A stretch of 30,063 nucleotides of DNA from a virus, in IMG/VR virus record IMGVR_UViG_3300036985_005042, positions 1-30,063 of that record. One strand, given 5' to 3'. This document shows, in pieces, positions 1 to 5,289 of the stretch. A program made the translations under genes and the position numbers. How positions within the stretch are numbered: the stretch's first letter is position 1; the number at the start of each line of letters is the position of its first letter. A model generated the notes under the pieces. The model saw nothing but the letters and a program-made list of their open reading frames with translations. It did not search any database and was not told where the DNA came from.

Positions 1-200
1 CCCATGTTCTACAATGCCATGAATTATTTCATGGAGTGCAGTTCTAAGTTCTTGTTCTTTTGAACACTTTAAAATTTTTATTGAGTGCTTTGAGTAACTG
101 ATTTGACCCCATAAAGATTCTCCGTTCCATCATGATCCACCAAAAACTTATCAGACTCTATAGTTAAAGAATAAGGAACTACGCAAATTTTTACTTTCAT
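1..200 (-). pseudogene. HExxH metallopeptidase-like phage protein, frame-disrupted and cut by the window edge
   Basis: The ATG at 200 has a clear AGGTGA ribosome binding site and opens MKVKICVVPYSLTIES, but this frame stops after about 40 codons. The neighbouring frame carries WGQISYSKHSIKIL and then LHEIIHGIVEHG, an HExxH zinc-protease signature of the kind found in small phage ImmA/IrrE-like proteins. The two halves read as one protein if a single base is added in the GGGG run near 82-86 (giving LYGGQISYSK). Either the gene is truly broken, it uses a programmed shift, or the sequence has a one-base error. The active-site half is intact up to the left end. The substrate is unknown; family relatives cleave phage repressors, but nothing here shows that. 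Confidence 0.6.
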
Positions 201-319
201 TTTATTTCACCTATGAATGGAGTGTAAGAATTATCGTTCATACAAACATAATTTCACCGTTAATTTTTTCAATTCGATAAATCTATAGTATCATAATTAA
301 CACTCAAATAGCGTCCCAT
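197..319 (-). pseudogene. remnant of a small gene split over three frames
   Basis: Just after the helicase-loader stop, an ATG at 319 with AAGGAG upstream reads MGRYLSVNYDTIDLSN and stops. A second frame then reads RIEKINGEIMFV and stops, and a third reads NDNSYTPFIGEIK, ending in an ATGA overlap with the start at 200. Joined, the pieces make a plausible protein of about 42 residues. Its GEIK ending and ATGA overlap match the end of the gene at 2872-3069. Two single-base changes would restore one frame. The reconstruction is an inference; the separate fragments and the ribosome binding site are directly visible. Confidence 0.35.
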
Positions 320-1024
320 TTATTGCTCCTTGTTTGAAAGTTGTTTTACAGTTCTATTTTTTTCTCTAAGGTCATCACCTGACATTGTAATTATTATACC
401 GCTTGAAATCCTGCTAAATAATCGTTCACTTTGCCGCTCTTTAATTTCGATAGATGTCAAATTCGTTGTGATAATTGTTGGTTTCATATCCATGTATCGG
501 CTGTTTATAACCTGATAAAGAGAAGAAAGCGCGTACTCACTCGATTTCTCAGTTCCTATGTCATCAATGCAAAGTATTTTTACAGCCTTCCATTTCAACA
601 AAAGCGAACTTTCGGTTTCTGTTCCATCATCAAACGACCCTCGAAGTTGTTGCATCATATCAACGGCACAAACAAACAAACCGTATTCACCATTGATTTT
701 GAACCACTCTCTAAGCATAGCAACAGCCAAGTGTGTTTTACCAGTACCTGCTTTAACCCCTGTTATTAGCGCGAACTCTCCACTTTTAGACACTATCCAA
801 CCATTAGCCATAGAAACAGCCTCAGAAGTATTAAAGTCGCTCAAACAGGCAGTTTTGTACCTTTCTCGGATACCGTTAGCAAACGATGGTGGCAACACTA
901 GTTTAACCGATCCGCTTTCGCATGATTCACATTTGGTTTCATTGATGTATGCAGTAACACACATTAATTCAACACCACAAACGCAACAACTCCCCATTTG
1001 CATATTGTACGATTCAGAACCCAT
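320..1024 (-). CDS. DnaC-type AAA+ replicative helicase loader
   Basis: This 234-residue protein has the layout of phage and bacterial DnaC/DnaI helicase loaders, which bring the host replicative helicase onto phage DNA. Residues 13-35 carry cysteine pairs (CCVC and CESC) that look like a small zinc-binding region. Walker A is GVKAGTGKTHL at about 89-99, Walker B is ILCIDDIG at 150-157, sensor 1 is TTN at 186-188, and RLFSRI at 201-206 fits the arginine-finger region. The start overlaps the end of the upstream replication initiator gene by 11 bases, so the two are probably translated together. The ribosome binding site is weak, which fits translational coupling. IstB-type transposition ATPases share this fold, but the neighbour argues for phage replication. 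Confidence 0.88.
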   Translation of the reverse strand: MGSESYNMQMGSCCVCGVELMCVTAYINETKCESCESGSVKLVLPPSFANGIRERYKTACLSDFNTSEAVSMANGWIVSKSGEFALITGVKAGTGKTHLAVAMLREWFKINGEYGLFVCAVDMMQQLRGSFDDGTETESSLLLKWKAVKILCIDDIGTEKSSEYALSSLYQVINSRYMDMKPTIITTNLTSIEIKERQSERLFSRISSGIIITMSGDDLREKNRTVKQLSNKEQ

Positions 1025-1766
1025 TTTCTTCTACAGCCTTCCTATTACGGTCTTCGGAGTAATCAACAGATTTTTCGTCAAGCCACCTTTTACCGTTTAT
1101 GTAAGTTGATGGCATAGGAATGTATTGCCCTTTTTCTTTTGTCCATGATTCTTGCTTGCATTGCCATTCAAGAGCTTTTAGAATTAGCGTTACAACTAAA
1201 TGTTTCTCAGTTACCCTTGACCAAGCTTTTTCTGCTGTACCTCGTGAACTCTTTTTCGGGTAGTGCTTATACCACATATCAAAAGTTTCATCTTGCTGTT
1301 TTGGTTTTGTTTCCTTCTTACACTCTTCTTTCTTATCTTTTAATACAGATACAGATTCAGATTCAGATTCAGAGTGTGAACTCACTGTGAACTCACAGTG
1401 ATTCACAGTTGACTTATTTTCTCTGTAATCCCTCATATAAATTCTGTGCTTTTCCCTTTTCGTATCATCATGCAACCTATATTTGTCGTTGTTTAGTATA
1501 ATCCAACCGCCATTTACTTTTTCAACTCTTCTGCCTTCATTATCAGGGGTTCTACTATCAAAGTCGGGAGACTCTAAAGAGTTTATGGCAGTATCAAATT
1601 CTTCTTTGGTAATATTCGCAGCTCTTTGTAACCCTTGTCTAGATGTTGCAACAAATCCGTATTCATCTTTTAGTGCAAGCATTGTAATCCATAAAACTCT
1701 CGTAGATAATGGTTCGAACCAAATTGAACTCATAACTATACCACTATCAAGTTTTGCAAATGGCAT
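1014..1766 (-). CDS. phage replication initiator / replisome organiser
   Basis: The 250-residue product starts MPFAKLDSGIVMSSIW. That ATG has AGGTGA six bases upstream; an ATG ten codons earlier lies inside a hairpin and has no such site. The first 90 residues look like the winged-helix N-terminal domain of phage replisome organisers (LSTRVLWITMLAL, then SRQGLQRAANITKEEF). A KREKHRIYMRDYREN segment and a Ser/Glu-rich linker follow. The C-terminal part (FDMWYKHYPKKSSRGTAEKAW through YIPMPSTYINGKRWLDE) is typical of phage O-like and primosomal proteins. It lies directly upstream of the helicase loader, the classic initiator-loader pair. The replication origin may lie in or near this gene, but no clear iteron set is visible inside it. 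Confidence 0.82.
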   Translation of the reverse strand: MPFAKLDSGIVMSSIWFEPLSTRVLWITMLALKDEYGFVATSRQGLQRAANITKEEFDTAINSLESPDFDSRTPDNEGRRVEKVNGGWIILNNDKYRLHDDTKREKHRIYMRDYRENKSTVNHCEFTVSSHSESESESVSVLKDKKEECKKETKPKQQDETFDMWYKHYPKKSSRGTAEKAWSRVTEKHLVVTLILKALEWQCKQESWTKEKGQYIPMPSTYINGKRWLDEKSVDYSEDRNRKAVEENGF

Positions 1767-1791
1767 AAAATCACCTAATAAGGAAAGCCCT

Positions 1792-1887
1792 CCCATCTAA
1801 AGTGCGTGACATACTTTAGATGGGTTACTTTTTACAGTTAATGCCACAAGGAGCATTTGGGCGAAATTTCAACTTGAGTTGTCACGC
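1792..1887 (-). promoter_or_regulatory. hairpin with loop-complementary sequence upstream of the replication initiator
   Basis: The non-coding stretch 1767-1910 contains a perfect 12-bp inverted repeat, CCCATCTAAAGT at 1792-1803 against ACTTTAGATGGG at 1813-1824, with a 9-base loop. Seven of the loop bases (GCGTGAC, 1804-1810) are exactly complementary to GTCACGC at 1881-1887. On the leftward mRNA this could form a pseudoknot a few bases before the initiator's ribosome binding site. Read as DNA, the arms are centred 21 bp apart, about two helix turns, so a dimeric operator is the alternative. There is no U-tract on the leftward strand, so it is not a standard terminator. Confidence 0.55.
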
Positions 1888-1910
1888 TCGTACAGTAAAT
1901 ATAATTCATG

Positions 1911-2477
1911 CTACGCTATGTATTTTGTTTTTAAGGCATAACAAAATGCACCTATAAGCAAAACATAGTTATCTTCGCCTTCTTGTTTAGCTTTTTCTAA
2001 AAATTCTTCGTGAGTGCCTTTAAAGCATCCTGCTTCAATTCTAATTACTGACCCATCGGTCGCTATTTTAATTTGTCTTCCAGTGCCATCAATGTTTGAC
2101 AGGCAAAATATTTGGTTACATTTTATGCTGTTGTGTTTGCACTCGTCGCCAAGTTTGCACTCGTCGCCAAGTTCGCACCCGTCGCCAAGTTCGCACCCGT
2201 CGCCAAGTTCGCACCCGTCGCCAAGTTCGCACCTGTCGCCAAGTTTGCACTCGTCGCCAAGTTTGCACCTGTCGCCAAGTTCGCACCCGTCGCCAAGTTC
2301 GCACCAGTCGCCAAGTTTGCACCCGTCGCCAAGTTCGCACCCAACAAATATAACGAAATTAGGGAAAACAACATTATTGCCAAACACCTCATTTCCAAAT
2401 TTAGCTTGCTCTCCACCAACATCATCAATCCACATTTTGTGCAACTTCAAAATTTCATCTAATTTAGACTGTTCCAT
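1911..2477 (-). CDS. hexapeptide-repeat solenoid protein
   Basis: The protein has 188 residues, with a strong AGGAG site five bases before the ATG. The N-terminus (LDEILKLHKMWI, then GGEQAKF) resembles the cap of phage pentapeptide-repeat proteins, and so does the C-terminal part (RIEAGCFKGTHEEFLEKA). The middle instead has eleven near-identical six-residue units, consensus GC(E/K)LGD. This period fits the hexapeptide pattern of left-handed beta-helices, with Leu as the inward aliphatic residue and Cys at the small-residue position, rather than the five-residue (A/N)LxxA pattern. Less regular FGN/FPN units precede it. The cysteines would form a ladder on one face. Function is unknown. The repeat count may vary between relatives because the DNA is an 18-bp tandem repeat. 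Confidence 0.75.
   Translation of the reverse strand: MEQSKLDEILKLHKMWIDDVGGEQAKFGNEVFGNNVVFPNFVIFVGCELGDGCKLGDWCELGDGCELGDRCKLGDECKLGDRCELGDGCELGDGCELGDGCELGDECKLGDECKHNSIKCNQIFCLSNIDGTGRQIKIATDGSVIRIEAGCFKGTHEEFLEKAKQEGEDNYVLLIGAFCYALKTKYIA
2139..2336. repeat. eleven tandem copies of an 18-bp coding repeat
   Basis: Eleven consecutive 18-bp units of the form gcacNcgtcgccaagttY run from 2139 to 2336, followed by a 6-base partial unit. Differences are limited to a few positions, and in the leftward frame most alter the first residue of each unit or E versus K. The unit lacks stop codons in every frame, so long spurious open frames appear on both strands. The protein frame is fixed by the flanking non-repeat sequence and the ribosome binding site of the gene at 1911-2477. 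Confidence 0.95.
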
Positions 2478-2501
2478 ATATCTCCTTTATTAAAATTAGT
2501 G

Positions 2502-2783
2502 TTAAATATTCTCATCCAAAACAAACTTGTGATTATCACACGCACACCCTCTATCCGTTTCGTTTAACTCCATTTCAAAAACTAATTTTATACCACCGTT
2601 TGGTAATTGGACACGTTTAAAATCATACGCCGGCATTTCACATTTGCAGATAGTGAAGCCGTGTGGGTGTTCTTTCGTTGGCAAAGCGTTACCTAACCAT
2701 TTGCAATTTGTGCAATCCCGATCATCTATTTTAGGCTCGGGGGGATCAAGAGAACGGTCGTATGCGCTTACAGGTAGGATCAT
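2502..2783 (-). CDS. small cysteine-rich protein, function unknown
   Basis: The 93-residue product has an AGGTGG site about eight bases before the ATG, and the start overlaps the stop of the preceding small membrane gene (CTATGA). Cysteines are grouped as CTNCKW near residue 24, CKC near 47 and CAC near 82, which suggests a metal-binding or disulphide-linked fold. I do not recognise the family. It lies in the leftward block of small early genes. Such genes in phages often act on host functions, but nothing in the sequence points to a target. Confidence 0.7.
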   Translation of the reverse strand: MILPVSAYDRSLDPPEPKIDDRDCTNCKWLGNALPTKEHPHGFTICKCEMPAYDFKRVQLPNGGIKLVFEMELNETDRGCACDNHKFVLDENI

Positions 2784-2875
2784 AGTTTACCACCTGCCAA
2801 AAGTGCTGCAATGTAGATAAAAATAGGGATTACGCACCCAATTAAGATAGATTTAATTATTTCTTTTGTTGTCAT
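2780..2875 (-). CDS. 31-residue single-pass membrane peptide
   Basis: The ATG at 2875 follows GGGGA and overlaps the stop of the gene at 2872-3069 (ATGA). The stop overlaps the start of the gene at 2502-2783. The peptide begins MTTKEIIKS and is then almost entirely hydrophobic (ILIGCVIPIFIYIAALLAG), enough for one membrane helix with the N-terminus probably in the cytoplasm. The precise fit between its neighbours on both sides supports a real gene despite its length. Function unknown. Confidence 0.6.
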   Translation of the reverse strand: MTTKEIIKSILIGCVIPIFIYIAALLAGGKL

Positions 2876-3069
2876 TTTATTTCCCCAATTAGTAATGCAC
2901 CGTGATTAAAAGCGCGGTATTGTGGTTGTTTTACCCGAGCAATAAAATTTATATACCCGGAGTTATTAGTTTTAGTTTCTATCGTGGCTCCACACTCTCT
3001 AATTCTGCGATAAAAATAGAGTGCTTGTTTGCACCAAAATGAAAATTTTTTGCTATTTAAACTCTCCAA
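2872..3069 (-). CDS. 65-residue unknown protein with TTG start
   Basis: The reading frame has no ATG or internal methionine. The best start is TTG at 3069, five bases after CAGGAT, inside the last codons of the upstream gene, so translation is probably coupled. The product is basic and aromatic in its first half (FSFWCKQALYFYRRIRECG) and ends HGALLIGEIK. Its stop forms an ATGA overlap with the next small gene. I do not recognise a family. Confidence 0.55.
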   Translation of the reverse strand: MESLNSKKFSFWCKQALYFYRRIRECGATIETKTNNSGYINFIARVKQPQYRAFNHGALLIGEIK

Positions 3070-3376
3070 AATCCTGAATTATTTCTTTACCTTTTTCTTT
3101 GACACCGTCCATTTTTTCCGAACTGTAAGCCGAAGTGTACCAAATACCGCTACCAACATACCTGATGTCTATTATGCGAGCAAGCTCGATTACTTTATTA
3201 TCGTAATCTCTCGTTTGTTCCAATTCTTCAGTATTTAACATCGTTTCTCTATCATCTAATTCACAAGCAGAACTCAGTTCAAAACCGTTAGTTTCGATAG
3301 TGGTGTCTCTACCGTCGTTTTTATCAACACCAACCATCAACAACTTCAATTCTTTTTTTGCTGTTTCGAAATTCAT
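3053..3376 (-). CDS. 107-residue unknown early protein, first gene of its transcript
   Basis: A strong AAGGAG site lies eight bases before the ATG at 3376. The product is acidic and charged (MNFETAKKELKLLMVGVDKN ... EKGKEIIQDFGEFK), with no membrane segment and no recognised motif. It is the first gene downstream of the leftward promoter element at 3425-3450. The next gene starts within its last codons. Function unknown. Confidence 0.7.
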   Translation of the reverse strand: MNFETAKKELKLLMVGVDKNDGRDTTIETNGFELSSACELDDRETMLNTEELEQTRDYDNKVIELARIIDIRYVGSGIWYTSAYSSEKMDGVKEKGKEIIQDFGEFK

Positions 3377-3424
3377 CTTAACTCTCCTTGTTAGCGAGTT
3401 GCTTAATTGCCCCTCACATGTAAA

Positions 3425-3450
3425 TAATATGCAACAAAAAGCAACAATTA
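3425..3450 (-). promoter_or_regulatory. leftward promoter element with two 10-bp-phased TTGTTG boxes
   Basis: On the leftward strand two TTGTTG boxes sit exactly 10 bp apart (CAACAA at 3442-3447 and 3432-3437 on the top strand), directly followed by an AT-rich -10-like ATATTA. The same arrangement, with a third box, occurs at 4581-4614 ahead of the other leftward transcript. There is no ordinary -35 at 17 bp, so the boxes may bind a phage activator or repressor. Transcription would reach the gene at 3053-3376 after a short leader. Confidence 0.5.
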
Positions 3451-3642
3451 TTTTATTTTATTTTTCGTGTAAATAAAACCAGCCTCTATCAGTTCGATAG
3501 TTTGTTGTGTCATTCGGTAATTACATTTCAATTTATCTATCACCACTTTTTCAAGTACGCCAAGCAAGGCTAAATCTTCGATCAGTCGCGCGCACGTGGT
3601 TAGCGGCGCGTGGTTGTGTGTTATACGGTAGCTACTTGCTAC
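3448..3642 (-). pseudogene. possible gene remnant without a start codon
   Basis: An open frame of about 64 codons runs leftward to a TAA at 3448-3450. Its last 45 codons read like real protein (RLIEDLALLGVLEKVVIDKL, later MTQQTIELIEAGFIYTK). The frame is closed by a TAG just before codon 1, and no ATG or ribosome binding site is present until the late MTQQ. It may be the 3' end of a gene cut when the GC-rich island was inserted, or a short gene with an unusual start. Family unknown. Confidence 0.3.
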
Positions 3643-3682
3643 CTATAGAAATTAACTCGGAAATGTTGATTACATTTCCCCA

Positions 3683-3734
3683 CTCAAGCCTGAGCAGTCA
3701 CCGCTCAAACTGGAGCAGTCACCGCGCAAGCCGG
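3683..3734. repeat. two and a half copies of a 21-bp direct repeat
   Basis: Units at 3683-3703 and 3704-3724 match at 18 of 21 positions and share the core GAGCAGTCACCG. A partial third unit (CGCAAGCCGG) follows at 3725-3734. The 21-bp period equals two helix turns, as in iterons or repressor arrays. The gene-free stretch 3377-3906 otherwise holds only the promoter element, the gene remnant and the inverted repeat described separately. Confidence 0.7.
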
Positions 3735-3861
3735 CTGGCGTAGAATTCACCGCCCTGCTTTAAGGGATTAAGACTCAAGAACTGTGCCGCTATTTGTATG
3801 TTGCATGCGACACCGTTACAAGCACCCTGAATTATCGGACATGTTGAATGTTTGAGCGGTG
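3699..3861. repeat. 12-bp inverted repeat flanking 139 bp
   Basis: CACCGCTCAAAC at 3699-3710 is perfectly inverted as GTTTGAGCGGTG at 3850-3861. The left arm overlaps the 21-bp repeat array. The enclosed sequence has no convincing gene. The arms could be recombination or protein-binding sites, or ends of a small mobile element, but no target duplication was seen. Confidence 0.5.
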
Positions 3862-3906
3862 TGCGGCATTGCATACTGCGGCTGTTGTTGTGTGCTGGCC
3901 GTTTCC

Positions 3907-4092
3907 TTAGTGTTTGGCGGCGGCTCCTCGCCAAGGACGGGCGATCTTCGCTTCGAGCCACTCGTGCAACGCTAATCTGATTTGCCCGGCCAATGTGCGC
4001 TGTTCGGATTCCGCTATTTTTCCCAGTTCGGCTTTCGCATCCGAATCAACGCGAATTTTTATTACATTAGTTTGTTTGGCTGGTTGTTTCAT
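3907..4092 (-). CDS. ribbon-helix-helix DNA-binding protein
   Basis: The 61-residue product starts at the ATG at 4092, eight bases after GGAG and overlapping the previous stop (ATGA). The core VIKIRVDSDAKAELGKIAES (residues 10-29) and QIRLALHEWLEA (37-48) form the strand-helix-helix pattern of Arc/MetJ-type repressors. The basic, low-complexity tail ends RPWRGAAAKH. Such proteins bind DNA as dimers and often control their own operon. The repeat arrays on both sides are possible targets. It lies in a GC-richer island than its neighbours, which suggests separate ancestry. An antitoxin role is possible but not supported by a recognisable toxin partner. Confidence 0.72.
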   Translation of the reverse strand: MKQPAKQTNVIKIRVDSDAKAELGKIAESEQRTLAGQIRLALHEWLEAKIARPWRGAAAKH

Positions 4093-4517
4093 ATTTTCTC
4101 CGCCGTGCGCCGGATACGATACATTTCCACCGCCGCGTCGGTGCAACGGTATTCCCTGCCTCCGCCAGCCATCGTCACAAATCCGGCAGAAACGATGTAC
4201 TGAGTATTTCCGACGAAATACTCAATGAAAACCTCACATCCGTAGCATAAATTGATATAACACACCCTCCGCCGATATGTATCGGCGTCTAATCGGTACT
4301 CTCTCCACTGCTCCGACGTGGAGGATTCCGGAATTGACTTACGGACCAACTCTATCAGTCGATCCTCCGAAATGTGCCCGACATACGCCGGGCACCCATC
4401 AACATTAGGCTCTGCCGCAATGGCGGCCAGTGAGGATCTGAGTATCTGCGCAGATCCCGCAGCTGGGTTGATTTTTGCCACTATGTCAGCGGCATTCGAT
4501 TTGATCATGTAATCCAT
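4089..4517 (-). CDS. 142-residue unknown protein paired with the ribbon-helix-helix gene
   Basis: The ATG at 4517 has AAGGAG five bases upstream. The product begins MDYMIKSNAADIVAKINPAA. Its middle has charged helices (ISEDRLIELVRKSIPES) and a cysteine-containing stretch (CYINLCYGCEVFIEYFVGN). No known motif is recognised. Its stop overlaps the start of the DNA-binding gene, so the two form one unit behind the promoter element at 4581-4614. Codon usage is GC-richer than in the surrounding phage genes. Confidence 0.65.
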   Translation of the reverse strand: MDYMIKSNAADIVAKINPAAGSAQILRSSLAAIAAEPNVDGCPAYVGHISEDRLIELVRKSIPESSTSEQWREYRLDADTYRRRVCYINLCYGCEVFIEYFVGNTQYIVSAGFVTMAGGGREYRCTDAAVEMYRIRRTAEKI

Positions 4518-4580
4518 AAAAACTCCTTTTCTTGCTCTCTCCGGTTACGCCGGATCGGTGCAGGATTTTTGCCTACACCT

Positions 4581-4614
4581 TTAATATACAACAAAAAACA
4601 ACAAAAAACAACAA
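4581..4614 (-). promoter_or_regulatory. leftward promoter element with three 10-bp-phased TTGTTG boxes
   Basis: Three CAACAA boxes on the top strand start at 4589, 4599 and 4609, exactly one helix turn apart. On the leftward strand they are followed at once by TATATTAA, a good -10. The element matches that at 3425-3450 over TTGTTG(T/C)ATATTA. The leader then runs about 60 bases to the gene at 4089-4517. Even phasing on one DNA face is typical of a bound regulator. Confidence 0.55.
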
Positions 4615-4629
4615 TTATTTACAAAAAAA

Positions 4630-4785
4630 TGCAAATATATTGCAAATAAATATAAAACTGTTAATATTTACATATATTTATTAATAGTTTGTAATATATT
4701 TATCAATAGCATAAATAGCGTTTTATATGTAAATCGGGATTTTGTATGTAGTTTACATTAGTTTACATTGCACCACATTTGCACC
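4630..4785. repeat. cluster of short direct repeats in the divergent control region
   Basis: The gene-free stretch 4518-4962 is very AT-rich and holds several repeat pairs: TGCAAATA at 4630 and 4641, ATATTTAT(T/C)AATAG at 4674 and 4696, TAGTTTACAT at 4749 and 4759, and TTGCACC at 4768 and 4779. Spacings of 10, 11, 11 and 22 bp put each pair on the same face of the helix. This fits operators for early/late control or an origin. No gene is seen here. Confidence 0.55.
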
Positions 4786-4835
4786 GGTAATGTATTTTTC
4801 CAATACGATCCATCGAAAGATTTTGTGTTTTGACC

Positions 4836-4864
4836 TTGATTTTTGCTGTAGAATTGTGTATACT
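4836..4864 (+). promoter_or_regulatory. rightward sigma70-type promoter of the late block
   Basis: TTGATT at 4836-4841 and TATACT at 4859-4864 are separated by exactly 17 bp, a near-consensus sigma70 promoter. Transcription would start near 4871, just before the hairpin at 4877-4926, and read into the lipoprotein gene and the structural genes. No other comparable rightward promoter is seen until 26205. Confidence 0.65.
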
Positions 4865-4876
4865 TATATTAACAAC

Positions 4877-4926
4877 ACCCCACAAGCCTCTTTAGTTTTT
4901 TAAACTAAATGCTCAAATCGTGGGGT
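4877..4926 (+). promoter_or_regulatory. nested RNA hairpin at the 5' end of the late transcript
   Basis: ACCCCAC (4877-4883) pairs with GTGGGGT (4920-4926), and inside it TTTAGTTT (4891-4898) pairs perfectly with AAACTAAA (4902-4909) around a 3-base loop. AGC/GCT can extend the arm. The structure begins about six bases after the expected transcription start and ends 36 bases before the first late gene. No U-tract follows, so it is not a plain terminator. Its place is like that of phage antitermination or leader RNAs (the put sites of HK022 are a known example), but the sequence itself is not recognised. Confidence 0.5.
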
Positions 4927-4962
4927 TAATTTTTTATAAACATAATTTAACGGGAGAAAGTT

Positions 4963-5280
4963 ATGAAATTGATATGCGTATTATTTTTCTGGCTGTTTTT
5001 TGTAGGGTGCTCAAAAAATTCGGTAACCTCACCAATTGATACCGCCGCAATCGTTAGTATACAAGCTGGGCAAGATGTTAAAAATTTGACCGTTTACAAA
5101 AACGGTGATTCTTCAGCCGTAATTAAAAAATACATCGAAAAGAACAAACAATTTGACACAACTATTTTTTGCAAAATAGGTGACACTCTAAAATTTTCAG
5201 CTCGTTATCATTCTAATTTAGTGCTTGAATACTCGGGGAATTTTGTGATACTTTGTGATCGTACTATTTTTATTCAATAG
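4963..5280 (+). CDS. small phage lipoprotein
   Basis: This 105-residue protein starts MKLICVLFFWLFFVGCSKNS: a basic start, a hydrophobic stretch and a VGC lipobox with Cys16 as the likely lipidated residue. The mature part (about 90 residues) is predicted mostly as strand and has two further cysteines. A GGGAG site precedes the ATG. It is the first gene after the late promoter and leader hairpin. Some phage lipoproteins block superinfection or host receptors; that role is an inference from position and type only. No family was recognised. Confidence 0.7.
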   Translation: MKLICVLFFWLFFVGCSKNSVTSPIDTAAIVSIQAGQDVKNLTVYKNGDSSAVIKKYIEKNKQFDTTIFCKIGDTLKFSARYHSNLVLEYSGNFVILCDRTIFIQ

Positions 5281-5289
5281 GGGTTTTTT

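Noticed and set aside
2139-2336. Possible CRISPR array.
   Set aside because: The units are contiguous 18-bp copies with no spacers and are coding.
2096-2462. Several long open frames on both strands across the 18-bp repeat, including one reading repeated GANLAT units that looks like a pentapeptide-repeat protein.
   Set aside because: The repeat unit has no stop codon in any frame, so all frames stay open. Only the leftward GC(E/K)LGD frame has a ribosome binding site and family-like flanks.
3507-3961. Open frames of about 80 codons in the repeat-bearing gap, one on each strand.
   Set aside because: They have no ribosome binding sites and have unnatural composition. One overlaps the ribbon-helix-helix gene and both cross the direct repeats.
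4830-4864. TTGACC at 4830 as the -35 box of the late promoter.
   Set aside because: The distance to TATACT would be 23 bp. TTGATT at 4836 gives the ideal 17 bp.
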